Positions 45,545 through 46,121 of a stretch of DNA of 46,121 bases are shown one piece after another. A program made the translations under genes and the position numbers. The DNA is from Rhizomucor pusillus (taxonomy: Eukaryota > Mucoromycota > Mucoromycetes > Mucorales > Lichtheimiaceae), in NCBI GenBank assembly GCA_900175165.2, contig FWWN02000520.1:1-46121 (forward strand), read 5' to 3'. The first letter of the stretch is position 1, and every line of letters begins with the position of its first letter. Under the pieces are notes generated by a model, which ran no database searches, had not been told where the DNA came from, and saw only the letters and a list, made by a program, of their open reading frames with translations.

Positions 45545-46121
45545 ATGGAGGACAACAAGGCGCCAGATGTCCCAATGCCATGCACCGCAGGCTGTGGATT
45601 TTACGGTAACAAGATCTACAATAACATGTGCTCCAAATGCTTCCGGGAGCAAGCTGAGCAAAAGAAGAAAGGTAATGGCTACTCTTGCTTTGTCCGCTGT
45701 TAATCATATTCATGGGTCCCCGCCTTCAGACGTAGCTTTTGAGAACAATAATGCCGCACCTGCTGCTCAAGAGCAATCTCAAAAGATAGAAGCAACTAGT
45801 ACAAAGCATCCGGAAGCTTCCGACGAAACCGAGGCACCTGCTACCGCAACAACGGCGGAACCCACTGTTGAAAAGCAAGACGAGCCGCCGGTTGACGAGC
45901 CCTGCTCAAGTAGACCTGTCCAGAAGAATATCGGACGCTGTTTCCAGTGCCGTGCAAAGGTGAGACTTTTTCTTTTAAAGTCTGTATATGTGTATTCGAT
46001 GATGCTGATATTAAGTCCCATAGATCCCGCTCGCCAAGCAAGTGAGCAACAAGTGCCGATGCGAATATGTATTTTGTGATGCGCATCGTTATCCTGACAA
46101 ACACGAATGCGATTTTGATCA
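45545..46121 (+). CDS. A20/AN1 zinc-finger protein, 3' end off the window
   Basis: Stress-associated ubiquitin-binding protein of the ZFAND5/6 type. Visible exons: 45545-45671, 45730-45959 and 46024 to the edge. The A20 finger is PMPCTAGCGFYGNKIYNNMC then SKCFREQ. A linker of about 75 residues rich in Ala, Thr and Glu follows. The AN1 finger begins at NIGRCFQCRAK|IPLAKQ and continues NKCRCEYVFCDAHRYPDKHE with Cys and His ligands; only the last few residues (usually ending D-F/Y-K-x-x-x) are missing. Both introns (58 and 64 nt) are standard GT-AG and in phase. Start is the first Met, just before the A20 finger. Confidence 0.93.

Overview
The window is a gene-dense piece of a fungal nuclear genome. 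The evidence is many short spliceosomal introns (mostly 42-70 nt, GT...AG, often with a CTAAT-like branch site), single-copy eukaryotic housekeeping genes, and fungal-type genes (a Gid1/Vid30 homologue, RRG7, a fused ADE6-type FGAM synthase, a DHA1 MFS carrier). Intron density is high for a fungus (13 exons in the NDUFA9 gene). Together with a SERTA-like protein and decayed Tc1/mariner and Mutator-like fragments, this suggests an early-diverging fungus, most likely Mucoromycota. That placement is inference.

Layout. 1-5.7 kb is gene-poor and decayed: an F-box-like gene runs off the left edge on the minus strand with apparent frame breaks, then a broken Tc1/mariner transposase, then orphan coding fragments. 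5.7-16.1 kb holds tyrosine catabolism (HPPD), a possible MULE relic, a Sel1-repeat protein, ADE6 (de novo purine synthesis) with an AP-1/Gcn4-type site upstream, a small membrane-protein candidate and a crotonase. 16.7-24.7 kb holds an MFS transporter, an unknown small gene, Mediator subunit MED18, a poly(A) polymerase and eIF3e. 24.9-32.4 kb holds a secreted M28 aminopeptidase, the divergent pair NUP42/RRG7 and the divergent pair NIP7/GID1. 32.5-46.1 kb holds an ammonium transporter with a GATA-rich promoter, U3 snoRNP protein RRP9, an acid sphingomyelinase-like phosphodiesterase, uridine phosphorylase, complex I subunit NDUFA9, a SERTA-like acidic protein and, cut by the right edge, an A20/AN1 zinc-finger protein.

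Most neighbours are functionally unrelated; there is no biosynthetic cluster or defence island. The shared themes are nitrogen and nucleotide handling (ADE6, uridine phosphorylase, ammonium transporter) and RNA/ribosome work (PAP, NIP7, RRP9, eIF3e, NUP42), but these look like chance proximity.

The most notable result is about splicing. Four introns use GC instead of GT at the donor: one in MED18, two in the poly(A) polymerase and one in the sphingomyelinase-like gene. Two of these share the unusual donor GCACGT. Without them the poly(A) polymerase looks like a pseudogene; with them it is a complete 500-residue protein with correctly spaced catalytic aspartates. That is about 5% of the roughly 80 introns placed here by eye. 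I found no tRNA, rRNA or CRISPR array and no clearly new biological system.
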